Below, piece by piece: positions 17,913 through 28,025 of a DNA stretch of 64,000 nt. Source of the stretch: Hymenobacter sediminicola (GTDB lineage: Bacteria > Bacteroidota > Bacteroidia > Cytophagales > Hymenobacteraceae); contig NZ_CP060202.1 of NCBI RefSeq assembly GCF_014250515.1, positions 4,227,501 to 4,291,500 on the forward strand, given 5' to 3'. Within the stretch, counting starts at the first letter, position 1. The number at the start of each line of letters is the position of its first letter. The position numbers and the translations under genes were made by a program. The notes under the pieces are model-generated. The model saw only the letters and a list, made by a program, of their open reading frames with translations, ran no database searches and was not told the origin of the DNA.

Positions 17913-18338
17913 TCAGGCCGATTGACGGTACTTGTTGGGGCAGCCTGGCTTCACCAGAAGCGTTACGCAGGTGGCCGTGCGGACTACGGTTTCGGCGGTG
18001 CTACCCATAAGGAAGCGGGTCAGGCCGGTTTGGCCGTGCGCCCCAATCACAATAATATCGGCAGGATAGCGCCGAGCTTCTTCTACTATTTCCTGGGCCG
18101 CATTGCCCCTAGTAACGGCCGTCGTGACCGAGGCACCGGCAGCCGTTGCCGCGTCTTGATAGAACTGCAGCCGTTGTTTCAGTTCAGTATCAGCGGCCGT
18201 TTCGGAGGCCGGAGCGGGTTGGGGTTCCAGCACGTGCAACAAGCGTAGCTCCCCTCCCGTACCGGCCGCCAGCGCCGCCGAGTACGTTACCAGCGCCTCC
18301 GTGGCAACAGAAAAATCAATTGGACAGAGGATGGTCAT
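17913..18338 (-). CDS. Universal stress protein (UspA family)
   Basis: 141 residues, one Usp domain. It starts TILCPIDFS and ends VIGAHGQTGLTRFLMGSTAE...VTLLVKPG. The C-terminal G-x2-G-x9-G-S pattern is the ATP-binding signature of the nucleotide-binding Usp subgroup. It is embedded between the TolC gene (87 bp before) and the adaptor gene (82 bp after) on the same strand, so it appears to be part of the efflux operon. That placement suggests a stress- or ATP-linked role connected to export, which is inference. Confidence 0.92.
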   Translation of the reverse strand: MTILCPIDFSVATEALVTYSAALAAGTGGELRLLHVLEPQPAPASETAADTELKQRLQFYQDAATAAGASVTTAVTRGNAAQEIVEEARRYPADIIVIGAHGQTGLTRFLMGSTAETVVRTATCVTLLVKPGCPNKYRQSA

Positions 18339-18424
18339 GAGGAGGTGATTAAGAGCAGATTCACGGATACTGGTAGTACTCCTGGCACTGTGCTGGCGGG
18401 TTCAGCCAGATAAGTTGCCGTTGC

Positions 18425-19750
18425 TTACCAGATTTGCTCGCCTGTGGCGCGCTTGAGCTGATACTGGCCGAGCGTGTAGTTATAGATAGCCTGCAAGCGT
18501 GCCAGCCGGGCCTGCGACAACGACGTTTCGGCGTCCAGCACATCCAGGTTGTTGCCTACGCCATAGCGGTAGCGGGCCTTCGCACGGGTAAGCGCATCAC
18601 TGGCCTGGCTGATCTGCTGCAGGGCGTTGTCGTAGCGGGCAGTGCTTGACTCCATGTTGTTGGCTGCCTGCCGCACATCGGACCGCACCTGCTCTTCTGT
18701 GTCCTGAATGCGGGCCTGAGAGCCTCGGATGTTAGCTAGTGCTTCTACCCGCTGGTTTTTGTTCTTATTGCCATCGTAGATAGGCACCGACAGCTGCACC
18801 ACTCCCACCGAGTTCGGACGAATCCGGTCCAGCTCGGGTTGGTAGCCATTTTTAGCGCCTAGCTGCGCTCCAACGCCCAGTAGCGGCATGTTGCTCCGCT
18901 CAATAAGCTTCAGATTCAGGTTGGCCGTCTGTTCAGCGTCGCGGGCCAGCTTTATTTCCGGCCGGTTGGCAGTAGCCTGGGTCAGCGCACCGTTCAGGTC
19001 TACTGATTGCGGTTGGTAGGCAAACACGCCGCGAACCGGCACATCCACGTACTCCGGTTTGTGTAATAGGCGAGCTAGCTGCACCTGTTGGTTGCGTAGC
19101 TGGTTCTGCAGGTCAATTTTCGTGTTCCGGGCCTGCGTGATGCGCACTTGCGTGGTCGTCACATCAAAGCGTGTGCTGACGCCACCTTCTACCCGCTTCT
19201 CCATTTCGCGCTGGTGCTGCTGCAAAGAAGTAATCTGGGCGTCCTGCACCTTGATGCTCTCCCGCACAAACAGAATGTTGTAGTAGGCCTGCACCGCCGA
19301 ATACGCCAGGTCGCGGCGCGTCACGTTTATCTGGTCGACGGCCGTCAGACGGCGGCTTTCTGCCAAGTTGTAGGTAGCGTCTTTCTTGCCGAAATCGAGC
19401 AGCCCATATTGCAGCGTAATGTGCGCATCATAGTTGTTGTTGGGCGCAAACTGGAACGCCGGAGCTTCCGGGCTCAGTTGCAGCTTCACCACTGGGTCGA
19501 TGCGGGTGTAGGTGGCGGTGCCAGTAACCTGCGGCAGGAAACCACCCTTGCTCTGCGTAACGCGGCTGGTGGCAGCATTCACTTCTTCTTCCAGCGTGGT
19601 GATGGCCGGATTGGCATCCAGCACCGAACGGATAGTGCCGTCGAGCGAAAGAGAATCAGAAATAATCGGCCCCTGCTGAGCATGGGCCACACCGGTTGTC
19701 AGCAGCCCTAGAGCTATGAGTGGCACGGTAAATTTTGGTCGGGAAAGCAT
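18425..19750 (-). CDS. TolC-family outer membrane efflux protein
   Basis: 441 residues from ATG 19750, where a signal peptide (FTVPLIALGLLTTGVAHAQ) begins; the in-frame GTG at 19780 only adds ten residues before it. Two TolC/OEP repeats are visible, each a long heptad-rich helix pair separated by strands: SRVTQSKGGFLPQVTGTATYTR, and VGVVQLSVPIYDGNKNKNQRVEALANIR with a terminal AKARYRYGVGNNLDVLDAETSL (each as shorter motifs). It provides the outer-membrane channel of the tripartite pump encoded downstream. It is the first gene of the operon, divergent from the sigma-54 activator. Confidence 0.92.
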   Translation of the reverse strand: MLSRPKFTVPLIALGLLTTGVAHAQQGPIISDSLSLDGTIRSVLDANPAITTLEEEVNAATSRVTQSKGGFLPQVTGTATYTRIDPVVKLQLSPEAPAFQFAPNNNYDAHITLQYGLLDFGKKDATYNLAESRRLTAVDQINVTRRDLAYSAVQAYYNILFVRESIKVQDAQITSLQQHQREMEKRVEGGVSTRFDVTTTQVRITQARNTKIDLQNQLRNQQVQLARLLHKPEYVDVPVRGVFAYQPQSVDLNGALTQATANRPEIKLARDAEQTANLNLKLIERSNMPLLGVGAQLGAKNGYQPELDRIRPNSVGVVQLSVPIYDGNKNKNQRVEALANIRGSQARIQDTEEQVRSDVRQAANNMESSTARYDNALQQISQASDALTRAKARYRYGVGNNLDVLDAETSLSQARLARLQAIYNYTLGQYQLKRATGEQIW

Positions 19751-19782
19751 ACTGATGTACGACTTGGTAGTGCCCGCCACCT

Positions 19783-19798
19783 ACCCAACCGTGTGCCA
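19783..19798 (-). promoter_or_regulatory. Possible sigma-54 (-24/-12) promoter of the efflux operon
   Basis: On the minus strand TGGCACACGGTTGGG has a perfect -24 box (TGGCAC). At the -12 position it has TGGG where TTGC is expected, two mismatches. It lies 32 bp before the TolC ATG, a good spacing for a start near 19775. The divergent neighbour is a sigma-54 activator, which raises the prior. Weak by sequence alone. Confidence 0.35.
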
Positions 19799-19803
19799 AC
19801 ACG

Positions 19804-19818
19804 TTAAAACCGTTTTAA
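19804..19818. promoter_or_regulatory. Palindromic operator-like site upstream of tolC
   Basis: TTAAAAC-C-GTTTTAA, perfect 7-bp arms around one base, located 5 bp upstream of the -24-like box. Its position next to a promoter suggests a regulator-binding site; the binding protein is unknown. Confidence 0.4.
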
Positions 19819-19906
19819 TGTCGGTAAGAATAGACCCTCATTAACTCCAAACAAGGAAAATATTTTTTGAGAGCATAAAAAGCACGCTAGTATACACCAC
19901 CGTTTC

Positions 19907-19953
19907 TCCTCAAATAACAGGAATTACTCGTTTTTATTCCTGTTATTTGAGGA
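19907..19953. promoter_or_regulatory. 18-bp perfect inverted repeat in the divergent regulatory region
   Basis: Arms TCCTCAAATAACAGGAAT and ATTCCTGTTATTTGAGGA are separated by 11 nt and end 10 bp before the activator ATG. The distance to the predicted tolC start (about 130-180 bp) fits an enhancer site for a sigma-54 activator, and the position over the activator's own leader fits autoregulation. As RNA it would form a strong hairpin containing the GAGG upstream of the start codon. Confidence 0.55.
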
Positions 19954-19963
19954 AATCCATACT

Positions 19964-22063
<2,100 letters not shown>

Positions 22064-22073
22064 CTGGAATGCT

Positions 22074-22118
22074 ACATAAAAAGGCCCTACAGAAAGAATC
22101 TGCAGGGCCTTTTTATGT
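22074..22118. terminator. Bidirectional terminator
   Basis: Arms ACATAAAAAGGCCCT and AGGGCCTTTTTATGT, with an inner CAG/CTG pair, between convergent genes. A-rich and T-rich stem ends provide a U tract in both directions. Confidence 0.88.
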
Positions 22119-22131
22119 GGGTTGAAACCTA

Positions 22132-24621
22132 CTATTTAGCTGCCTGAATTTCAGCAATTGCCTTTTCGGCAATCTGCTGATTGGCAGCAGCAGTAGCAGT
22201 GCCTGCCTGTTGCTTCACAGCTGCCTGCATCATCCCGATAATAGGCTCATCGGCCCCGAACCGCTTGTACTGAATGGCTAGGCCTTTGAGACGGTCCACG
22301 TCTTCGGTGAAAGCCGCCGTATCGGTGAGACGGGCCAGCATGATGCCCATGCCTTCAAAGAAGTTGCCCTTCTCGCGGCCGGTAGCAGCGTCGAATTTAT
22401 CACGGACAAACTTCCACTGAGGTTGGCCTCCGTTTTTGGCGTATACATCCACTACTGCCAGAATCAGGCTGTTCTGGTCTGAAGTTTCCAGCGCTTGGGC
22501 TTTGCTTAGAGCCAGCTTCGGGTTCACCTGAGCCAGCGCCTGCAAGGCCGCTCCTTGCACCGCGTACGACTGGCTGCCCGCCAGCAGCTGCGCGAACAGC
22601 TTCTCATCACGCTTGTCTTTGGTTTTGGCCAAAGCAGTCAGCATCGTAGCCAAGGCGTGCGGGTCTTTCTCGGTAGCGGCTAGCTTACGAAGCGTGGGCA
22701 GCGCCGCTTTAGCAACCTCCTTGTTATCGAGCTTAAGCCGCTCGGCAGCCACCATGCGCAAGTTGTTGAACTTGTCGCTGAGGCCAGCAACCAGCAGCTT
22801 GCGAGCAGCCGCATCGGTATCCTGCTTGGCAGCAGCAGCCAGCAGGGCTTCACGGCGTGCCACATAGAGCGGCGCGTGGGCATACTGGTAGGCAAACTCT
22901 GCGAGGGGTTTAGCATCGGTTTGCTGCCACACCAGCGTTTTCTCGGCGTCCACGTCCACCAAGTCGGGCTTGGCGGTCAGAGGCATCGTGAAGGTTTGGG
23001 TGGCTTGGGTCATCATCACGCGCTGGCGCTGTGGCTTGCCATTCACGTAGTAATCGATAGCGAAGGGCAGCTGGAATGGCTGGCCCGGCTGAGTCTGTTT
23101 CACCGTCACGGATTGCACCTTTTTGGCCGCATCCCAGGCATAATCGATGCTGACGACTGGGTGGCCGGTGCCGAAGTACCACTGGTTGTAGAACCAGTTC
23201 AGATCTTGGCCCGACACGGCTTCCATTGCCAGGCGCTGCTGGTGGGCCTCGCCGTTACCGAACTTGTTGTCCTGCAGGTATTTTTGCAGACCGGCAAAGA
23301 ATACGTCGTCGCCGAGGTAAGTGCGCAGCATGTCCAGAATGGCACCGCCCTTCTGGTAGCTCACCAAATCAAACATGTCCTCTTGCGTGGCGTAGTGGAA
23401 ACGCACTAGGTTTTTCTGCGCCTCGGCCGGGCTGCGCAGGTAGTTGCGCAGGTTGCGGTGGTTGTGCGAGTCGCCGGCGTCGGCACCGTATTTATGCTCC
23501 GCATAGAGCCCTTCTGAGAAGTCCGCCATCGACTCGTTCACGGTCAGGTTGCTCCAGCTTTCGGCTGTCACGTAGTCGCCAAACCACTGGTGAAACAGTT
23601 CGTGGGCAATAACCGATTCGTTTTGGTATTCGCGGTCCAGCAGCTGGCGGTCCGTCATCTGCACAAAATCACCGTGCAACGTCGCCGACGTGTTTTCCAT
23701 GGCCCCGCTCACGTAGTCGCGCACCACAATCTGGGCGTACTTGTTCCATGGGTAGTCCACGCCGAGGCGGTTAGAAAAGAACTCCAGCATATCGGGCGTG
23801 TTGCCGAAAATCTGCTTGGCGAAAGGCGCGTACTTCGGTTCGAGGTAGTAGCTGACTTCCTTGCCGCGCCACATTTCCTTATGAATTTTGAAGTCGCCGA
23901 CGGCCATCATAAACAGGTAGGGCGCGTGGGGCAGCTCCATCTTCCAGGTATCGGTGCGCAGACCGGGGCCGGCCGGCGTCTGGCTTACCAAGGCGCCGTT
24001 GCTGAGCGTGACATACTTGCTGGGTACCGTCAGGCTGATTTCCGAGGTGGTTTTCTGGTTGGGCCTATCAATCGTTGGGAACCAGGCCGATGAAGCTTCC
24101 GTCTCGCCCTGCGTCCAGATCTGGACTGGCTTGCCCGCTACGGCACTATCTGGGTTAATAAAGTACAGGCCTTTGGCATCGGAAATAGCCGCGCTGCCTT
24201 CCGCTTTCAGCTCATCCGGCTTAGCTGTATACTCAATGTAGATGGTGTAGCTAGTACCGGGCGCCATGGCTTTGCCCAGGTAAATGCGCAGGTTATTCTT
24301 GTCGGAGTAGTCGAATTTCAGCGGCTGCAGCTGCTGGCCATTCACCAGAGCTACCGATTTGATGTCCATGCCCTTGGCATCGAGACGTAGCGAATCGGTA
24401 GCGTAGGCGTGTGGCTTTAGTGTAACCCACTCTTTGCCGTAGAGGTAGCGCTTGGCATAGTCAAACCGCACATCCAGCTTGGTGTGCACTAAGTCGTTGG
24501 ATTTGGTGGCCGAGGCGCGGTAAATCTGTAGTGCCGGATTGGCGGGGGCCGCTGGTGGGGTTTGTTGGGCCAAGGTGGCAGTAGCCAGCAAGCAGCCAGC
24601 CGCAGTAAGCAGGTGTTTCAT
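22132..24621 (-). CDS. M1-family zinc aminopeptidase with HEAT-like C-terminal repeats
   Basis: 829 residues from ATG 24621 (signal peptide HLLTAAGCLLATATLAQ); the longer frame to 24729 adds residues without signal character and was rejected. The exopeptidase motif GAMEN is at 306-310 and the zinc site HELFH at 340-344 with Glu363 18 residues later (HExxH-x18-E). The C-terminal third is helical repeat (ALPTLRKLAATEKDPHALATML). It removes N-terminal residues from peptides, here probably in the periplasm. It is probably monocistronic, with a promoter at about 24718-24748 and a terminator at 22074. Confidence 0.93.
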   Translation of the reverse strand: MKHLLTAAGCLLATATLAQQTPPAAPANPALQIYRASATKSNDLVHTKLDVRFDYAKRYLYGKEWVTLKPHAYATDSLRLDAKGMDIKSVALVNGQQLQPLKFDYSDKNNLRIYLGKAMAPGTSYTIYIEYTAKPDELKAEGSAAISDAKGLYFINPDSAVAGKPVQIWTQGETEASSAWFPTIDRPNQKTTSEISLTVPSKYVTLSNGALVSQTPAGPGLRTDTWKMELPHAPYLFMMAVGDFKIHKEMWRGKEVSYYLEPKYAPFAKQIFGNTPDMLEFFSNRLGVDYPWNKYAQIVVRDYVSGAMENTSATLHGDFVQMTDRQLLDREYQNESVIAHELFHQWFGDYVTAESWSNLTVNESMADFSEGLYAEHKYGADAGDSHNHRNLRNYLRSPAEAQKNLVRFHYATQEDMFDLVSYQKGGAILDMLRTYLGDDVFFAGLQKYLQDNKFGNGEAHQQRLAMEAVSGQDLNWFYNQWYFGTGHPVVSIDYAWDAAKKVQSVTVKQTQPGQPFQLPFAIDYYVNGKPQRQRVMMTQATQTFTMPLTAKPDLVDVDAEKTLVWQQTDAKPLAEFAYQYAHAPLYVARREALLAAAAKQDTDAAARKLLVAGLSDKFNNLRMVAAERLKLDNKEVAKAALPTLRKLAATEKDPHALATMLTALAKTKDKRDEKLFAQLLAGSQSYAVQGAALQALAQVNPKLALSKAQALETSDQNSLILAVVDVYAKNGGQPQWKFVRDKFDAATGREKGNFFEGMGIMLARLTDTAAFTEDVDRLKGLAIQYKRFGADEPIIGMMQAAVKQQAGTATAAANQQIAEKAIAEIQAAK

Positions 24622-24717
24622 AGGTTGAAGAATGGGGAAGAGAGACACTAAGGGCATCCAGCTAGCGTGAGGGTTGCAATTGCTGGAAGTATTATTGGGG
24701 TGCCGGATTACCTGTGG

Positions 24718-24748
24718 CAAACATACCAATCGGTACTATGCAAAACAA
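24718..24748 (-). promoter_or_regulatory. Bacteroidetes-type promoter of the M1 aminopeptidase gene
   Basis: Minus strand: TATGTTTG at 24725-24718 matches the -7 consensus TANNTTTG. A TTG at 24748-24746 lies 20 bp upstream, a good -33 spacing, and a second TTTG lies at 24744-24741. This predicts a leader of about 90 nt. Confidence 0.5.
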
Positions 24749-24833
24749 GGTACTATTGAAATAAATAGTCGGATTTCATTATATAGACTTAGATACGGCT
24801 GACAGGAGCGCCGTCACGCTGAGAGTAAACAGT

Positions 24834-24867
24834 TGAAAAAAGGGCATATATAGTATAACATGCCCTT
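24834..24867 (-). terminator. Terminator of the thioredoxin-fold protein gene
   Basis: On the minus strand AAGGGCAT / ATGCCCTT (8-bp arms, 12-nt AT-rich loop) is followed by a T run (24839-24834), 61 bp past the stop. Confidence 0.75.
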
Positions 24868-24927
24868 ATCACTCCCTACCAGCACACTACTCATTCATAG
24901 CAACCAGTGCCCCTCTCCGTATAGGTA

Positions 24928-26313
24928 TTATAAAGTTCGAGTCTTTATTTTGCGTAAGGCTTGCTGAAAACCTTCGATTGGCCGTCCCTCTTTTTTGGCT
25001 TGGGCAATAGCCTGCTGTTCTGTTGCCTCCGCTTCGGCATGCAGGCGTAGGGCATAGAGCAAGTGCGCCAGCGTATCGTAGTAGGCGGCTTGTGGCTGCA
25101 AAGCCACGGAGCGTTGGCTCCAGCGCAACGCCTGCGTGAGATAGGTGCTACGCCGGGTGCCCGACTTGTATACTGCCCACGCGCCGTTGTTAAGGTCAGC
25201 GGCCAGTGGATCGGGGCTGCGCGGATTGGCAATTAGCTGCGTAGTAACGGATGCATCTGACTGTGACAGATTGGGATAAGGCGTGGCAGCCCTGAACTGT
25301 GTGCGGTTGTCCTGCAGGAGCTTTTGCCATTTCCGGACAGAATCAGCAGGCATAGCCATGTAATACTGTTCGTAGAAACTGCTCAACAGCGGTAAGTAAC
25401 GCGCAGTGTCATTCACAGCGCGGTAGTAGAACAGCATATTCTGGCTGTAGGCATGCTGGGCCAGCACATAGCTGCGCGAGGACCTCCAGCTGCCCCGTGC
25501 AAAATCAGCACCTCGCTGAGCCAGCCGCTCATCCTTGCCTTTGATGGCCGCCTGCATCGTGTTGGAAATGATGGCATCGTTGAGAGCTGTGCGGCTTGCC
25601 AAAGGCAACGTAGTATAGATACTGTCGATGAGACGCTGGTTGAGGCGAGCCAGCCGATAGGCACGGCTATCTACCAGGGGGCCGCACTGGTACACAAAAA
25701 GCACCTGCGCAAACTCCTCAAAAGCCTTTACAGGCAGCTCGCGCACATAGCTGTCCAGCAGCTCAGGGCTGATAAAGGCACCTACACTACGCCGCGCCTC
25801 TATGTACTGGCGCAGAAAGCTCATATTCCGCTCTCCCTGTGCGTAGCGCTGTTCCAGCACGCTTAGGTTATCGGGGGCAGTCAGTTTCCGGCGAAATGTA
25901 TCGATGTCGAGCAGGTAGCGGGAAGCCTCACTTGTGTTGCCGAAGCTGCGGTGAAGCACCGTGCCGTCGGGATGCAGATAGAGGTAAGTGGGAAAGGTAG
26001 TGATGCGGTACTGCCGAGCCAGACGCCGGCCCTCAGGGTTGGAGATACTGACCTTCACCGACAAGAAGTCCTGCTGCAATACCCGCACTACAGTTACCTC
26101 ATTGAGGCCAGAACGGTAGCGTTGTGCTATTTCCTGTTTCGTTAGGCCCGTGGACGGCGGCAATGATTCAAAAAGCAGAAATACGGGCTTCTGTAGTTGC
26201 CGGGCCCGCTGCAGCACTTTCCCCAGCGAATCAGTTTCGAAATGGAGTTGCTGCCCTATGGCGGCACGCGTCAGCAACAGGCAAATCAGCATGCTAAAAA
26301 TCCGTGAAATCAT
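24928..26313 (-). CDS. Secreted thioredoxin-fold protein with a long helical C-terminus
   Basis: 461 residues from ATG 26313, which begins the signal peptide ISRIFSMLICLLLTRAAIGQ; the frame open to 26373 has no signal. Residues about 25-135 resemble a thioredoxin-like fold (KPVFLLFES, FLSVKVSISNPEGRRLARQY, ITTFPTYLYLHPDGTVLHR with the conserved cis-Pro region). The CxxC redox pair is absent (ESLPPSTG in its place), so disulfide exchange is unlikely. The remaining 320 residues are helical, TPR-like in character (ALRWSQRSVALQPQAAYYDTLAHLLYA, in parts). A chaperone or scaffold role is a guess. Confidence 0.82.
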   Translation of the reverse strand: MISRIFSMLICLLLTRAAIGQQLHFETDSLGKVLQRARQLQKPVFLLFESLPPSTGLTKQEIAQRYRSGLNEVTVVRVLQQDFLSVKVSISNPEGRRLARQYRITTFPTYLYLHPDGTVLHRSFGNTSEASRYLLDIDTFRRKLTAPDNLSVLEQRYAQGERNMSFLRQYIEARRSVGAFISPELLDSYVRELPVKAFEEFAQVLFVYQCGPLVDSRAYRLARLNQRLIDSIYTTLPLASRTALNDAIISNTMQAAIKGKDERLAQRGADFARGSWRSSRSYVLAQHAYSQNMLFYYRAVNDTARYLPLLSSFYEQYYMAMPADSVRKWQKLLQDNRTQFRAATPYPNLSQSDASVTTQLIANPRSPDPLAADLNNGAWAVYKSGTRRSTYLTQALRWSQRSVALQPQAAYYDTLAHLLYALRLHAEAEATEQQAIAQAKKEGRPIEGFQQALRKIKTRTL

Positions 26314-26472
26314 ATACTTAGAAAAATAAGAATGAGCACCTTTATTACTAGTGCACAAGGTAAGCACAAGCACACAGCAGCACTATTCAAGACCGGATAC
26401 CAGCCGTTCCGGCAGCCCTTCTTCCACCGTTCCCGTACACAGCAGCATCCATCCACTTAAGCTCCAGCAACT

Positions 26473-26595
26473 ATGGCTCAACCTGCCACCACGCCCCAGC
26501 ATACCGACCCCGCCACCAAGCGCGACGAGAAAAAGAACGAAGAAACCGTGAAGGACAAGCCCGACGGCAAAAAGAAAACTACGCAGCAGAAGTAA
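26473..26595 (+). CDS. Lysine-rich small protein, 40 residues
   Basis: ATG 26473 to TAA 26595 encodes a very polar peptide beginning MAQPATTPQHTDPATKRDEK and ending KKKTTQQK, with many Lys, Glu, Asp and Thr and no hydrophobic core. It is probably intrinsically disordered. Support: a clear hairpin terminator starts 17 bp after the stop, so the unit looks like a stand-alone gene, and codon third positions are GC-rich. Function unknown. It lies just upstream of the McrBC pair but is separated from it by the terminator. Confidence 0.6.
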   Translation: MAQPATTPQHTDPATKRDEKKNEETVKDKPDGKKKTTQQK

Positions 26596-26612
26596 TCAGC
26601 TTCTGCCTAATG

Positions 26613-26646
26613 AAAAGCCCGGCCACTTGCGTGGCCGGGCTTTTTT
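26613..26646 (+). terminator. Terminator after the 40-residue ORF
   Basis: 14-bp perfect stem AAAAGCCCGGCCAC / GTGGCCGGGCTTTT, loop TTGC, with T residues through 26646. It separates the small ORF from mcrB. Confidence 0.9.
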
Positions 26647-26715
26647 GGGCCAGTGAATTATGTGGTTCGGGAGCTAAACGTGCCACGAATGCGTTTTGCC
26701 CGTACTTTTAGCCGA

Positions 26716-28023
26716 ATGCCCATTCCTGACTTCGACCCCACTCAGCTCACCCGCGAACAGGTGCTGCGCGCCCTGCGCCAGATGGACCGTGAAGGGCCGC
26801 GTATGCCGCTTAGCACCGTCTACGACCTGGTGTACCGGGGTCGGCGCTATGCCCCGCGCGCTGTAGCAAAGCTGGCTTATCAGTTGGCTATTGGCCAGCC
26901 GGATGCTGCGTGGCCCCTGCCGGCTGGTGCAGCTACAAACCGGGTTCTGGAGCAGCTCGATTTCACCATTGCCACCAAGCGTCCTACCCTCGCCAACTCA
27001 CCGCTCGATGGCGACGTAGCCGCCCAAGAGGCCATGCAGGCGCTTTACACCGGCCGCGAAACAGTACCGAAGCAGCCAAAGCAAGCAGTGAAGCCAGAAG
27101 CTGATGCCGTGAGCGAGCCGGCTTTTGCGTACTCCATGCCCCCTTCTCAGCCCTACCAACGGGCACAGGCGTTACAGGAGCTTTTTATTTCAGAGGCTCG
27201 CCTTGGTGCAGCCCTGTCTGCCCTGCGCCGACGCCACAACCTGATTCTGCAGGGTCCGCCGGGCACGGGCAAAACGTTTCTGGCGCGGCGGCTGGCCTGG
27301 CTGGAACTGGGCGCTACCGATGCCGCCCGCGTGGAGCTGGTGCAGTTTCATCCCAGCTACAGCTACGAAGACTTTGTGCAGGGCTTCCGGCCCGATGCGC
27401 AGGGCACATTCCGGCTGCAGGACGGCGTGCTGCTTGACTTTTGCCGCCGGGCTGCCCAGGAGCCGGAGCATCCTTATTTTCTGCTGATTGACGAGCTAAA
27501 CCGAGGCAACCTAAGCCGCATTTTCGGCGAACTGCTGCTATTATTGGAGGCCGATAAGCGCGGCCCCGCCCACGCTGTACGCCTGCCCTACGCTCCTGCC
27601 GACGCTCCACGATTCTTCGTGCCCGAAAACGTGTTTTTCATCGGGACTATGAACCTAGCCGACCGCAGCCTTGCGCCGCTGGACTACGCGTTGCGCCGCC
27701 GTTTCGCCTTCGTGGAAATGACGCCCGAGTTTGGGCCACCGCTGCAGGAATACCTAACCGAAAAAGGCGTGCCCGCCGCTGTAGTGAAGCGCCTCACCCA
27801 GCGTCTCACCGACCTGAACCAGACCATCACCGACGACCCCGACCTGGGGGCCAATTTTCAAGTTGGGCACAGCTACTTCTGCGCGCCGCCAGCAGCCCCG
27901 GCTGCGGCTGAGGAGTGGCTGACCCTGATTCTGGAGCAGGAAATTGCACCGTTGCTGGATGAGTACTGGCTCGACCAGCCGGCCAGGGCTACGGCTCAAA
28001 AGAAAAAGCTGCTGGCCCGGTAG
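26716..28023 (+). CDS. mcrB: McrB-like AAA+ NTPase of a type IV restriction system
   Basis: 435 residues from ATG 26716; in-frame starts at 26653 (GTG) and 26692 are alternatives. The first 70 residues (REQVLRALRQMDREG then YDLVYRGRRYAPRAVAKLA) resemble the ScoMcrA N-terminal head domain. After a linker comes the McrB motor: Walker A GPPGTGKT (180-187), the VQFHPSYSYEDFVQGFRP block, Walker B LLIDELNRGN (Asp259, Glu260) and the MNLADRS motif typical of the GTP-using McrB branch. McrB hexamers recognise modified DNA and drive the McrC nuclease. mcrC follows after 2 bp, so translation is coupled. Confidence 0.92.
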   Translation: MPIPDFDPTQLTREQVLRALRQMDREGPRMPLSTVYDLVYRGRRYAPRAVAKLAYQLAIGQPDAAWPLPAGAATNRVLEQLDFTIATKRPTLANSPLDGDVAAQEAMQALYTGRETVPKQPKQAVKPEADAVSEPAFAYSMPPSQPYQRAQALQELFISEARLGAALSALRRRHNLILQGPPGTGKTFLARRLAWLELGATDAARVELVQFHPSYSYEDFVQGFRPDAQGTFRLQDGVLLDFCRRAAQEPEHPYFLLIDELNRGNLSRIFGELLLLLEADKRGPAHAVRLPYAPADAPRFFVPENVFFIGTMNLADRSLAPLDYALRRRFAFVEMTPEFGPPLQEYLTEKGVPAAVVKRLTQRLTDLNQTITDDPDLGANFQVGHSYFCAPPAAPAAAEEWLTLILEQEIAPLLDEYWLDQPARATAQKKKLLAR

Positions 28024-28025
28024 CT

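Noticed and set aside
24622-24729. N-terminal extension of the M1 aminopeptidase
   Set aside because: It would bury the signal peptide 36 residues inside the protein, and the segment overlaps the predicted promoter.
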